The translations under genes were made by a program, and so were the position numbers. Positions 40,287 through 48,572 of a DNA stretch of 64,000 bases are shown one piece after another. Numbering within the stretch: the stretch's first letter is position 1; the number at the start of each line of letters is the position of its first letter. Origin of the DNA: Verticiella alkaliphila (GTDB lineage Bacteria > Pseudomonadota > Gammaproteobacteria > Burkholderiales > Burkholderiaceae_B); contig NZ_JADCNH010000001.1 of NCBI RefSeq assembly GCF_018904615.1, positions 225,155 through 289,154 on the forward strand. The letters run 5' to 3'. The notes under the pieces are model-generated. The model saw nothing but the letters and a program-made list of their open reading frames with translations. It did no database searches and was not told where the DNA came from.

Positions 40287-40973
40287 TCATGGCGCGGCCT
40301 GTCGATACGGCTCCTCGAAGGGCCGGAAGTCGTGCTCCGCAACGGCATCGTCCACCCACGCCACCACGCCCGGCAGCGCCAGCACACGATCCACGTAGCG
40401 CTGCACGTCCGGATGCAAGGGGACGGCGTAGGTGCGCATGCGGCTGGCCACCGGCGCGAAGAAGGCGTCGGCGATCGAGAAGGCACCAAAGAGCAACGGC
40501 CCGCCATGGGCCTCGAGCAGCCCGAGCCACAGGCTTTCCAGACGCCGCACGTCCGCCACGACAGCCGGCTGCTCGCGCAGCACCCGCTCGCCCACGGCGG
40601 CCAGGCTCGCCTCGATGTTCATCGGCAGGTGCGAGCGCAATGCCGTGAAGCCACTGTGCATGTCAGCGCAGGCGGCGCGCGCCAGGGCGCGGGCCGGCAC
40701 GTCGGCCGGCCAGAGTTGGCGCCGCGGAAAGCGCTCGGCCAAGTACTCCGCGATGGCGAGCGAATCCCAGATGCGCAGGCCGTCGTCCTCCAGCACGGGC
40801 ACCTTGCCCACCGGCGAGATCTCGGCCATGCGCTGCTTGAACTGCGACTGCGGCTCGAAGCCGTCGAAACGCACCACCACTTCGTCAAAGGGAATGCCGG
40901 CCTGTTTCATCAAGACCCATGGCCGCATGGACCAGGACGAGTAGTTCTTGTTGCCGATGTAGAGCGTGAGCAC
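40287..40973 (-). CDS. Glutathione S-transferase family protein (YfcF-like)
   Basis: A 228-residue GST starting at GTG 40973, with AGGAG about ten bases upstream. The N-terminal domain has LTLYIGNKNYSSWSMRPWVL with the SSWSMR active-site motif and VGKVPVLEDDGLRIWDSLAI (cis-Pro, E/D-S GSH site); the C-terminal helical domain includes FGAFSIADAFFAPVASRM. Related YfcF proteins have GSH transferase and peroxidase activity in oxidative stress. It converges on the CDF exporter gene with only four bases between stops and is divergent from the hydrolase at 41078. Confidence 0.9.
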   Translation of the reverse strand: MLTLYIGNKNYSSWSMRPWVLMKQAGIPFDEVVVRFDGFEPQSQFKQRMAEISPVGKVPVLEDDGLRIWDSLAIAEYLAERFPRRQLWPADVPARALARAACADMHSGFTALRSHLPMNIEASLAAVGERVLREQPAVVADVRRLESLWLGLLEAHGGPLLFGAFSIADAFFAPVASRMRTYAVPLHPDVQRYVDRVLALPGVVAWVDDAVAEHDFRPFEEPYRQAAP

Positions 40974-41077
40974 GAGAGAAGGCTCCTGAGATCTGAACGG
41001 TGTCAGGGATATGGCGCCATGGTATACCGGCGAGAGCCCTGCGTGCCGGCCCTGCATGCCGGCGTTTCGAGATCCCC

Positions 41078-42280
41078 ATGTCCACCGTCCTGTCGCCCGG
41101 CAATGTGTCCCGGCGCCCTCGCCACACGCGGCAGCCACGCCGCCTGAATCTCGCGGTTGCGTGCGTGCTGCTCGCTGGCCTTGCCGCCTGCACCACGCCC
41201 GCGCCACCGGTCGTCCCGACGAGCTTTGCCGAGTATCAATCCCGCACCCTCGCCGAACTGCGGGCGACCCGGGCTTTCCAGAGCGCGGACCACGACCGCG
41301 AGCTCGCCTGGAACGGCCCCCGGGAATGGCGACCCGCCGGGCCGACCCGACGCGGTGTCCTGCTGGTGCATGGCCTGGGCGATTCGCCCTGGTCGTTCCA
41401 TGACATCGGCGAGCAACTGGCCGCGCAGGGCTTTCTGGTGCGCACCGTGCTGCTCGACGGTCATGGCTCGCGCCCCGAGCACCTGCTCGACGTGAGCCTG
41501 GGCGATTGGCAGCGTGTGGTTGCCACCCAGGTGGCCGCGCTGCGCGCGGATGTGGACCAGGTCTATCTCGGCGGCTTTTCGACCGGCGCGAACCTGGCCG
41601 TGCATCGCGCCTACGCTGGCGATGATGTCGACGGCCTGCTCCTGTTCTCGCCCGCGTTCCGATCGGATAGTGCCTACGACTGGCTGACCCCGTGGATCCG
41701 CTGGGTGCGTCCGTGGCTGCTCACGCCGGACGGCTCACGGCCCGTCCAGAATGCGGTGCGCTATCTCACCGTGCCCACCAACGGGTTTGCGCAGTTCTAC
41801 CGGAGTAGCCGCCAGGTCCTGCAGGACCTCGCGCAGGCACCGTATGACAAACCCACGCTGATGGTCGTCGCCGAGCACGATTCCGTCATCGACACGGGCG
41901 CCCTGGCCGACACGTTCCATACGCGTTTCACCCACCCGGCAAGCCGACTCATCTGGTATGGCAATGCACCGGTCCAGGCGCGACACGATCCGCGCATCCT
42001 CGTGCGGCCCGATCGCCTGCCCGACTGGCGGATCAGCCAGTTCTCGCACATGGGTGTGCTCTTCTCGCCTGAGAACGCCTTGTACGGCCGAGCAGGCAGC
42101 CTGCGCATCTGCTGGAACGGACAAGCCCTGCCACCGCGCGACGATTGCGCTGCCGACGAGACGCTGTGGTTCTCCGACTGGGGTTACCAGGAGCCCGGCA
42201 AAGTCCACGCGCGGCTTACCTTCAACCCCTACTTCAGCTGGCAGGGCGAGGTGTTGGCCGCGCAAGGCACGGCACACTGA
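41078..42280 (+). CDS. Alpha/beta-hydrolase lipoprotein
   Basis: A 400-residue exported hydrolase. The signal ends in a lipobox (CVLLAGLAAC), so the protein is probably lipid-anchored after Cys near residue 39. The fold core is GVLLVHGLGDSPWSFHDIGE (oxyanion loop), GGFSTGANLAVHRAYAG (nucleophile elbow, G-x-S-x-G), VVAEHDSVI (acid) and a late His in SQFSHMGVLF. It resembles monoglyceride-lipase/carboxylesterase-type enzymes without a clear substrate. ATG 41078 starts the signal peptide. The last 47 bases overlap the convergent LysR gene. Confidence 0.85.
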   Translation: MSTVLSPGNVSRRPRHTRQPRRLNLAVACVLLAGLAACTTPAPPVVPTSFAEYQSRTLAELRATRAFQSADHDRELAWNGPREWRPAGPTRRGVLLVHGLGDSPWSFHDIGEQLAAQGFLVRTVLLDGHGSRPEHLLDVSLGDWQRVVATQVAALRADVDQVYLGGFSTGANLAVHRAYAGDDVDGLLLFSPAFRSDSAYDWLTPWIRWVRPWLLTPDGSRPVQNAVRYLTVPTNGFAQFYRSSRQVLQDLAQAPYDKPTLMVVAEHDSVIDTGALADTFHTRFTHPASRLIWYGNAPVQARHDPRILVRPDRLPDWRISQFSHMGVLFSPENALYGRAGSLRICWNGQALPPRDDCAADETLWFSDWGYQEPGKVHARLTFNPYFSWQGEVLAAQGTAH

Positions 42281-43205
42281 CCGGGTCGCGGGCCTGCGCC
42301 AGCGTCTCGGCCGCGGCCAGCACTCGCGCGCGCAGCCACTGGGCGGAGGGATCCTGATGCGCCCGAGGATGCCACGCCATCGCCATCTCGAAAGGCGGTA
42401 GGGGCAGCGGCACATCGAAGACGTCGACCAGGCTCGCAAATCGCCGCAACAATTGACGCGGCAGGGTCGCCACCCCATCGGTCTGCGACAGCACGACGGC
42501 CACCTGCGCATAGCTCGGAACGGCGATCGCCACCCGCCGCTCGCGCGCGAGCTCGGACAAGGCATCGTCCACCGCCGTGGAAAACTCCGCACGGGACGAC
42601 ACCACCACGTGCGGCAAAGCACAGTACTCGTCCAGGCTGGGCGCCGTCATGCCTCTTGGATGCTGCTTGCGCTGCGCGAAGCCGAACGTGTCGGACAAGA
42701 GCGCCCGCGCCTTCAACGAGCCCGGCAAGCCGGACACGTCGCCCAGCACGAGATCGACCTCACCCGCTGCCATGCGATCGATCAGGTCGGGCGCCGTGGG
42801 GGGTAAGATCGCCAGACGCAGCGCGGGGTTGCCATCCCGGATCAGGTCGTCCATCACCTGCAGCGCAAGAATGCTGAGGACGTTGTCGTTGGCCGCGATC
42901 ACGAAGGTGCGCTCGGACGTGCGCGGATCGAATGCCGCATCCTGTGCCACAGCTTCGCGCAGGGCGCGTAACGCCTCGGCAAGGCGTGGCTGCAAGGCCA
43001 GCGCCCGCTCGGTGGGGACCATGCCGCGCCCGGTATCGGAGGGCACCAGCAACGGATCCCCGAACCATTCCCGCAATCGCGCGAGCTGCCCGGACAGCGC
43101 AGGCTGGCTCAGATGCAGGCGCCGCGCAGCCCGCGTGACATTGCGCTCGGCGAGCAACACGTCCAGAGAGATGAGCAGCGGCAAGTCGGCCCGGTGGATA
43201 TCCAT
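42234..43205 (-). CDS. LysR-family transcriptional regulator
   Basis: A 323-residue LTTR with the winged helix LISLDVLLAERNVTRAARRL and LHLSQPALSGQLARLREWFG and a periplasmic-binding-protein-like effector domain (residues 100-300). It is closest in style to the NodD/PcpR-type group (DLPLLISLDVLLAERNVT, LVPTERAL). The divergent gene at 43354 (a secreted metallo-beta-lactamase-fold protein) is its probable target, with a 148-base shared promoter region. Its stop lies inside the 3' end of the convergent hydrolase gene. Confidence 0.92.
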   Translation of the reverse strand: MDIHRADLPLLISLDVLLAERNVTRAARRLHLSQPALSGQLARLREWFGDPLLVPSDTGRGMVPTERALALQPRLAEALRALREAVAQDAAFDPRTSERTFVIAANDNVLSILALQVMDDLIRDGNPALRLAILPPTAPDLIDRMAAGEVDLVLGDVSGLPGSLKARALLSDTFGFAQRKQHPRGMTAPSLDEYCALPHVVVSSRAEFSTAVDDALSELARERRVAIAVPSYAQVAVVLSQTDGVATLPRQLLRRFASLVDVFDVPLPLPPFEMAMAWHPRAHQDPSAQWLRARVLAAAETLAQARDPVSVPCLARPTPRPAS

Positions 43206-43353
43206 GATTCCGATAGGTCAGATCGGCAGATACGATTTTTCCGCCGTGATGGGCAGGCTTTACGCTGACCACTCCTTCATTCTGCCACGAGACGCCGCCC
43301 ACCCTATCGATGCAGCCGATACCGCATCGGGGCCGACGGCCACGACTGAACCC

Positions 43354-44334
43354 ATGCCCTCCCAACGTCCGCTGCCCATCCTCCTCCTCGTCGCAGCACT
43401 CGCTGCTGCCGCACCTGCCCTTCACGCCGGCCCTGTCGCGGAGCAAGCCACCGCTTCGCGTCAGCAGCCCGGCATCCAGCACTACGCCGTGGGTGCGCTG
43501 CAAGTCGCCGCCTTGTCCGACGGCTCAGTGCCGCAGGATCTGCACGCACTCCTGCTCGGCACCACGCCTGCGCAAACGGACGCCCTGCTGCACCAAGCCT
43601 TCCGTCGGAACCCGGTCGAAGCCTCCATCAACGCCTACCTCGTCACGATCGGTGAGCGCCACGTGCTGATCGAAACCGGGGCGGGCACGCTCTTCGGGCC
43701 GGGCAATGGCGGCAAGCTTGTGCAACGTCTAGCCGCGCTGGGCATCGCACCCGAGGCCATCACGGATGTGCTGATCACGCACATCCACGCCGACCACAGC
43801 GGCGGGCTCAGCCAGGACGGCAAGCCGGTGTTCCCCAATGCCGTGGTGCACGTCGGTCAGGCTGAGGTGGACTACTTCCTCGCGCCCGATCACCAGCAAG
43901 GCGTCAAGGGCTACGACGCTGCGTACTTCCAGCAAGGCACCGCGAGCCTTGGCCCCTACGTAGCCCGCGGCCAGGTGCGCGGTTTTCAGGGCCAGACCGA
44001 GATCCTGCCCGGTATCACCGCCATTCCCGCGCCCGGTCACACGCCTGGCCACAGCTTCTACCGCCTGCAGAGCCAGGACGAATCCCTGACATTCATCGGC
44101 GATCTGCTCCACGTGCAATCCGTGCAGATGCCCAGGCCGGACATCACCATCGTGTACGACGTTGACCCCGCGGCTGCTCGAGCCACCCGCGAGCGCTTCC
44201 TCAGCCAGTTCGCCCAGGAGCGCACCGCCATCGCGGGCGCGCACCTCGCATTCCCGGGCATCGGACACGTGCGCGCACAGGGCAAGGGCTTTGGCTTCGT
44301 GCCAGTCGATCACCGGGATCGCGCCGGCGAGTGA
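43354..44334 (+). CDS. Periplasmic metallo-beta-lactamase-fold hydrolase
   Basis: A 326-residue exported MBL-fold protein. The signal peptide (LPILLLVAALAAAAPALHA) sets the start at ATG 43354, although no ribosome site is evident and an open stretch extends upstream. The metal motif is THIHADHSGG; further ligands are PGHTPGHS and IGDLLH (Asp). The domain order and the opening GIQHYAVGALQVAALSDG, TNAYLV-like INAYLVTIGERHVLIETGAG resemble quorum-quenching lactonase-like and arylsulfatase-like MBL enzymes (AidC-like group) but the substrate is unknown. It is divergent from a LysR gene that probably controls it. Confidence 0.88.
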   Translation: MPSQRPLPILLLVAALAAAAPALHAGPVAEQATASRQQPGIQHYAVGALQVAALSDGSVPQDLHALLLGTTPAQTDALLHQAFRRNPVEASINAYLVTIGERHVLIETGAGTLFGPGNGGKLVQRLAALGIAPEAITDVLITHIHADHSGGLSQDGKPVFPNAVVHVGQAEVDYFLAPDHQQGVKGYDAAYFQQGTASLGPYVARGQVRGFQGQTEILPGITAIPAPGHTPGHSFYRLQSQDESLTFIGDLLHVQSVQMPRPDITIVYDVDPAAARATRERFLSQFAQERTAIAGAHLAFPGIGHVRAQGKGFGFVPVDHRDRAGE

Positions 44335-44379
44335 TGCTCAGATGGCGCGCCGCATCCATCCACGCGGCGCGTCGCGCCC

Positions 44380-45285
44380 TCAACCGAACATGAGCGCCCG
44401 GTGCGCGGCCGCTCCCGCCATCGCACCATCGCCCACGGCCAACGCCACGTTGCCCGCGGCTCGTGCCGCATCACCGCAGGCGAACACACCGGGTACGGAC
44501 GTCTGCTGCATGGCATCGACCCGCAGGTACGGCCCCATGGGTCCGTCGTCGAACGCACACCCTAAGGCTTCGGCGATCGGGCTCGCCATCTGCGTGCGCG
44601 GCGCGACGAAGAGGCCTGCGAGCGGCACCCGGCGCCCGTCGGCGAGCGCCACGGTTGCCTCGTCCTCGATGGCCACCACGCGGGCAGGCTCCAGCGTGAC
44701 GCCACGGGCGTCGAGCGCGGCCCGATCGCTCTCACTCAACGTGATGGCCTCGTTCGTGAAGAACGTGACGGTGCCCCAGTCCGGCAGCATCAGGGCATGA
44801 TGCAGCGACACCGGTCCCACGGCGAGCACGCCGATGTGCCCGCCATCGAGCTCGTAGCCATGGCAGTAGGGGCAATGAAACACGTGCTGGCCCCAGCGCG
44901 CTGCCACGCCCTCGATGGGCGGAAGTCCGTCGATCACGCCCGTGGCGAGCACGAGCTTGCGGGCCGATAGCGCAGTACCTTGCGCGAAGGACACGCGAAA
45001 GCCCTCTGCTGTGGCCGTCGCTTGCGTCGCCGTGGCGTCGCGCCACTCCACGTTCGGATACGCCAGCAACTGTGCCCGGGCGTCCGCCACGATCTCACCG
45101 GGCGAGCGGCCGTCCTGGCCCAGAAAACCATGTGAAGCGGACGCGAAGCGATTGCGTCGCTGGCCGGCATCGATCACCACGACTCGCCGGCGTGCGCGGG
45201 CCAGTTGCAGGGCAGCCGACAGACCAGCGTAGCTTCCGCCAATCACGGCGGCATCGGCCAGGGAGACGGGATCAATGGGCGGCAT
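44380..45285 (-). CDS. Thioredoxin-reductase-like FAD/NAD(P) oxidoreductase
   Basis: A 301-residue flavoprotein with VIGGSYAGLSAALQLARAR (FAD), the redox-active CPYC in HCPYCHGYELDG, an NADP-domain LAVGPVSLHHALML and a C-terminal FACGDAARAAGNV (FAD). It is shorter than classical thioredoxin reductase and its NADPH motif is degenerate, as in ferredoxin/flavodoxin-type or TrxR-like enzymes of unknown partner. ATG 45285 lies after AAGGAG and overlaps the Rrf2 gene by 14 bases, so both are co-translated. Rrf2-linked TrxR-like pairs are common in proteobacteria and usually respond to redox or nitrosative stress. Confidence 0.9.
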   Translation of the reverse strand: MPPIDPVSLADAAVIGGSYAGLSAALQLARARRRVVVIDAGQRRNRFASASHGFLGQDGRSPGEIVADARAQLLAYPNVEWRDATATQATATAEGFRVSFAQGTALSARKLVLATGVIDGLPPIEGVAARWGQHVFHCPYCHGYELDGGHIGVLAVGPVSLHHALMLPDWGTVTFFTNEAITLSESDRAALDARGVTLEPARVVAIEDEATVALADGRRVPLAGLFVAPRTQMASPIAEALGCAFDDGPMGPYLRVDAMQQTSVPGVFACGDAARAAGNVALAVGDGAMAGAAAHRALMFG

Positions 45286-45733
45286 CCGGGGCTCCTTTGA
45301 CACGCGCGAAGCGTCGATTGAAGTCGGCCGAGAGATCGGCCAGGGTCACGTCGGCAAGACGCGCGACGAGCAAGGCTTCTGCTTCACGCAAGGCAGCATC
45401 GAGGGCGGTATTGACCGCCTGCTCCACGAGGCAGGCCGGATGCTCGTTGCGATTGCCCAAGGCAAAGACCGCGGGGGCGCCCACGGCCACGTAGATGTCA
45501 TGCAGCGTGACATGCGCAAGGTCGCAGGTGATCGACCAGCCACCGCCGTGGCCTTTGACGGCATCGACATACCCCAGCTCGCGAAGGCTGCCCAGCGTGC
45601 GACGAACGACGACCGGATTCGTATCGAGAAAGCCGGCGAGCTCCTCGGAGGTCATGGAACGGCCGCTGTGCGCCATGTGCAGCAGCACGTGCAGGATCGA
45701 GGAAAGTTTGCTGTCGCGTCTCATGTAACTCAT
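45272..45733 (-). CDS. Rrf2-family transcriptional regulator
   Basis: A 153-residue Rrf2 protein with a winged helix (HSGRSMTSEELAGFLDTNPV, VVRRTLGSLRELGYVDAVKG, HGGGWSI) and the C-terminal part that normally holds three Fe-S cysteines. Only Cys in TCDLAH and PACLVEQ are seen, so the canonical cluster motif is incomplete; it resembles the YwnA/Rrf2 group that senses redox by other means. Start is ATG 45733 or ATG 45724, both in the same frame. It is translationally coupled to the flavoprotein gene and an inverted repeat covers its start codons, consistent with autoregulation. Confidence 0.9.
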   Translation of the reverse strand: MSYMRRDSKLSSILHVLLHMAHSGRSMTSEELAGFLDTNPVVVRRTLGSLRELGYVDAVKGHGGGWSITCDLAHVTLHDIYVAVGAPAVFALGNRNEHPACLVEQAVNTALDAALREAEALLVARLADVTLADLSADFNRRFARVKGAPDAAH

Positions 45734-45745
45734 GATATTACATGA
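45721..45745. promoter_or_regulatory. Inverted repeat covering the Rrf2 start, probable autoregulatory operator
   Basis: TCATGTAA (45721-45728) and TTACATGA (45738-45745) form a perfect eight-base inverted repeat around nine bases, overlapping both candidate start codons. The position would block transcription or translation of the Rrf2-flavoprotein operon. Confidence 0.55.
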
Positions 45746-45822
45746 AGCACGAACTGTCGAATGTCAGCACCTCTCCGAGATCACCGACTCACCCGCGCCC
45801 CTTTCACGCCACGAGGGAGCGC

Positions 45823-46599
45823 CTACTTCCAGGCAGGCAGGAACGCCGCGCCTGGCGGCGGCGCGGACGGCCGCCGGGTGCCCATCATGGCGCGCGACAG
45901 CCGGTTCGCCGCGTCGAGCACCAGGGCCTTGTGCGCTTGCAGACACGCTTCGGTCAGCCGGGAAATCGGGCCCGAGACACAGACGGCGCCCAGCAGCGTC
46001 CAGTTGATGCCATAGACGGGCGCGGAGATGCTCGACACCTCCGGATCGCGCTCACCGAGCGAGATCATGTAGCCCGAACGTCGGATCGTTTCATAGGGCT
46101 CACCAGGCTCTCCCGAGAACGCCAGGATCACCCGCCCCGGCCCGCCCAGCTCCAGCGGCAGCGCCGTGCCGACGCGCACGTGGTGGCGGATCGACTTGGG
46201 GCCCTCGATCCGCTGCACGCAGATGCGCTGATGGCCCTCGCGCACGTAGAACGTCGCGCTCTCGCCGGTCGCCGTGCTCAATTCGCGCAGCATCGGCTCG
46301 ACGACGTCGTGCACGTTGAACGTGGCCTGATAGCACGCGCCCAGCCAGCCAGAGGCGCGTGCGAGCCGCCAGCTGCCGTCCGCGCGTTGTGCGAGGTAGT
46401 CGTCCAGCGCCAGTGTGCGCGCCAGGCGCAACACGGTGGAGCGGTGATACCCCGTTCGCCGACTCAGCTCTGCCAGGGTGAGCTGTGCGTCGTCAACGCC
46501 AAACGCCTCGAGGATGCGCATGGCACGGCGTACGGCAATGACCCCGTCATCATCACCGGAGGCCGCTTCTGACGGAATCTCTTTCATAGTGCGGAACAT
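45823..46599 (-). CDS. IclR-family transcriptional regulator
   Basis: A 258-residue IclR regulator: N-terminal helix-turn-helix (VRRAMRILEAFGVDDAQLTL, AELSRRTGYHRSTVLRLART) and an effector domain with VREGHQRICVQRIEGPKSIR, ELGGPGRVILAF and SISAPVYGINWTLLGAVCVS. It is divergent from the seven-gene operon that begins at 46684 and is its most probable regulator; three phased repeats between the two genes (46589-46639) are candidate binding sites. Start is ATG 46599 or ATG 46587; the first overlaps the innermost repeat. Confidence 0.93.
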   Translation of the reverse strand: MFRTMKEIPSEAASGDDDGVIAVRRAMRILEAFGVDDAQLTLAELSRRTGYHRSTVLRLARTLALDDYLAQRADGSWRLARASGWLGACYQATFNVHDVVEPMLRELSTATGESATFYVREGHQRICVQRIEGPKSIRHHVRVGTALPLELGGPGRVILAFSGEPGEPYETIRRSGYMISLGERDPEVSSISAPVYGINWTLLGAVCVSGPISRLTEACLQAHKALVLDAANRLSRAMMGTRRPSAPPPGAAFLPAWK

Positions 46600-46639
46600 G
46601 TCTCATGGTACGAAACACGATTGTACTGTGTGGAACATA
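46589..46639. promoter_or_regulatory. Three phased 12-base repeats, candidate IclR operator
   Basis: GTGCGGAACATG (46589-46600), GTACGAAACACG (46608-46619) and GTGTGGAACATA (46628-46639) share GTRYGRAACAYR and start 19 and 20 bases apart, close to two helical turns, so a regulator would bind on one face of the DNA. They lie between the IclR gene and the Bug receptor gene. Confidence 0.6.
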
Positions 46640-46683
46640 CGACCACAATTCGCCCACTATCGATAACAACCTCGGAGACGACC

Positions 46684-47655
46684 ATGACGCTGTTCCAATG
46701 CACCTTGCGCACCACGCTCCTCGCCTGCCTGCTGCTCCCGCTGGGCGCACAGGCCGCTTATCCGGAGCGCCCGATTCGCCTCGTCGTGCCGTTCCCCCCG
46801 GGCGGCGGCACAGACGCGATCGCCCGCCAGGCCGCGGTCAAGGTCGCCTCTGATACCGGTTCGACGCTGGTCATCGAGAACCGTCCTGGCGCAGGCGGCA
46901 ACCTGGGCGTGGAAGCCGTCACCAACGCCAAGCCGGATGGCTACACCATCGTGATTGGCCAAACGAGCAATCTCGCGATCAACCCCACCCTCTACACCAA
47001 GCTCGGCTACGACCCCGAGCGCGACCTGACCCCCGTCGGGCTGATGGCCGAGGCGCCGCTGGTGCTGGCCGTGGCCGCCGATTCGCCGTATCAGACACTG
47101 GGCGACTTCATCGCCGCCGCCAAGAAGGACCCCGGCCACCTGAACTACGCCAGCTCGGGCAATGGCACCGTGTCGCACCTGGCCACCGAGCAGTTCCAGA
47201 AGGCGGCCGACATCCGTCTCACGCACATCCCCTACAAGGGTGCCTCGCAAGGCGTGAACGACCTGATCGGCGGCCAGATCCAGGCGTACATGTCGTCCAT
47301 TCCGACGCTCATCGGCCATGTGAAGAACGGCAAGCTGCGCGCGCTGGCGGTGACGTCGGCAGCACGCACGGCGGACATGCCCGACGTGCCCACGTTCGCG
47401 GAATCGGGCGTGCCCGGCTTCGAAGCGGTGACCTGGTTCGGCCTGGCTGGCCCCGCCGGCATGCCCGAAGAAGCCGTCAACGCGCTGCATGCCGCCTTCG
47501 ACAAGGCGCTCAAGGACGAGACAACCCGCCAGCAGTACCAGGCCCAGGGTGCAAACGTGCTCACCAGCACGCCCGCCGAGTTCGGCGAATTGATCCGACG
47601 CGAGCGCGTCCGCTGGGGCGAGATCGTGAGGGAATCCGGCGTCAGCGTGGACTGA
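46684..47655 (+). CDS. Bug-type substrate-binding protein (first gene of IclR-linked catabolic operon)
   Basis: A 323-residue periplasmic receptor with a signal peptide (LRTTLLACLLLPLGAQA) and Bug landmarks YPERPIRLVVPFPPGGGTDA, IENRPGAGGNLGVEAVTNA, PDGYTIVIGQTSNLAINP and MPDVPTFAESGVPGFE. ATG 46684 follows GGAGACGACC. It is separated from the next gene by 11 bases. No TctAB partner is encoded in the operon. The presumed ligand is the carboxylate that the downstream enzymes degrade. Confidence 0.94.
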   Translation: MTLFQCTLRTTLLACLLLPLGAQAAYPERPIRLVVPFPPGGGTDAIARQAAVKVASDTGSTLVIENRPGAGGNLGVEAVTNAKPDGYTIVIGQTSNLAINPTLYTKLGYDPERDLTPVGLMAEAPLVLAVAADSPYQTLGDFIAAAKKDPGHLNYASSGNGTVSHLATEQFQKAADIRLTHIPYKGASQGVNDLIGGQIQAYMSSIPTLIGHVKNGKLRALAVTSAARTADMPDVPTFAESGVPGFEAVTWFGLAGPAGMPEEAVNALHAAFDKALKDETTRQQYQAQGANVLTSTPAEFGELIRRERVRWGEIVRESGVSVD

Positions 47656-47666
47656 CGCGAGGCATC

Positions 47667-48572
47667 ATGTCCGCGCTTGCCTTCACCCTGGGCACACAGC
47701 CCCCGGCAGTCGCTCTGCCCGCGCTCGCCTGCGATTGCCACGTCCACGTCTACGACGATCAGTACCCGGCGGCGCCCAATGCGCGGCTGCGGCCGCCCAA
47801 CGCCACGCCGGTCCAGTACCGTGCGCTGCAGGCCAGGCTGGGCCTCACCCGCGTGGTCCTGGTGAACCCGTCGACATACGGCACGGACAACCGCGCGCTC
47901 TGTGCGGGCCTCGCGGCTTTCGGCAGCGCGAGCCGCGGGGTTGCTGTCATCGAAGGCCGCGAATCCGATGCCACGCTGCGCTCCTTGCACGCGCAGGGCG
48001 TGCGCGGCGTTCGCCTGAATCTGTCGCTCGGCGTAACCGGATCGCTCGATGACCTCGAAGCCCTCGCCCACCGGATCGCCGGCCTGGGCTGGCATCTGCA
48101 ATTGCTCATGCCGCCCCAGCAACTCGCCGACGCCGCTCCCCGCCTCGCGCAGCTGCCCGTTCCCCTCGTCTTTGACCACTTCGCACGGCTGCCCTCGGCC
48201 ACGGCGCTGACCGAATCCGCCCACGCGCATGTGCTGCGCCTGCAGGCTGCCGGCAAAGCCTGGGTGAAGCTGTCCGGCGGCTACATCGTCAGCCCTGAGC
48301 ATCGGGTGAGCGACCCGACCCTCACGCCCCTGGCGCGCAGTTTCATCGACAACGCGCCCGAGCGCGTGATCTGGGGGAGCGACTGGCCCCATGCCACGTC
48401 ATCGGCAGGCACCCACCCCTGGCCCGACGATGCCGAGCAACTGGACTGCCTCGCGCACTGGGCACAGACCCCGGCGCGACTGCAGCAGATCCTGGTGGAC
48501 AACCCCAGCACCCTGTACGACTTCCCGGCGGACCCGAAGCTGGCCGCCGCGCCCATGATGGAGACACCATGA
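47667..48572 (+). CDS. LigI-like metal-dependent amidohydrolase
   Basis: A 301-residue TIM-barrel hydrolase of the amidohydrolase_2 family. Metal and catalytic residues are visible: ACDCHVHVYDDQYP (H-x-H), LVFDHFARLP (His) and VIWGSDWPHATS (Asp). Family relatives are 2-pyrone-4,6-dicarboxylate lactonase (LigI) and D-galactarolactone isomerase (GLI). With an RraA-like aldolase and an SMP-30 lactonase in the same operon, lactone opening in an aromatic-acid meta-cleavage or sugar-acid pathway is likely. Its stop overlaps the next ATG (ATGA at 48569). Confidence 0.88.
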   Translation: MSALAFTLGTQPPAVALPALACDCHVHVYDDQYPAAPNARLRPPNATPVQYRALQARLGLTRVVLVNPSTYGTDNRALCAGLAAFGSASRGVAVIEGRESDATLRSLHAQGVRGVRLNLSLGVTGSLDDLEALAHRIAGLGWHLQLLMPPQQLADAAPRLAQLPVPLVFDHFARLPSATALTESAHAHVLRLQAAGKAWVKLSGGYIVSPEHRVSDPTLTPLARSFIDNAPERVIWGSDWPHATSSAGTHPWPDDAEQLDCLAHWAQTPARLQQILVDNPSTLYDFPADPKLAAAPMMETP

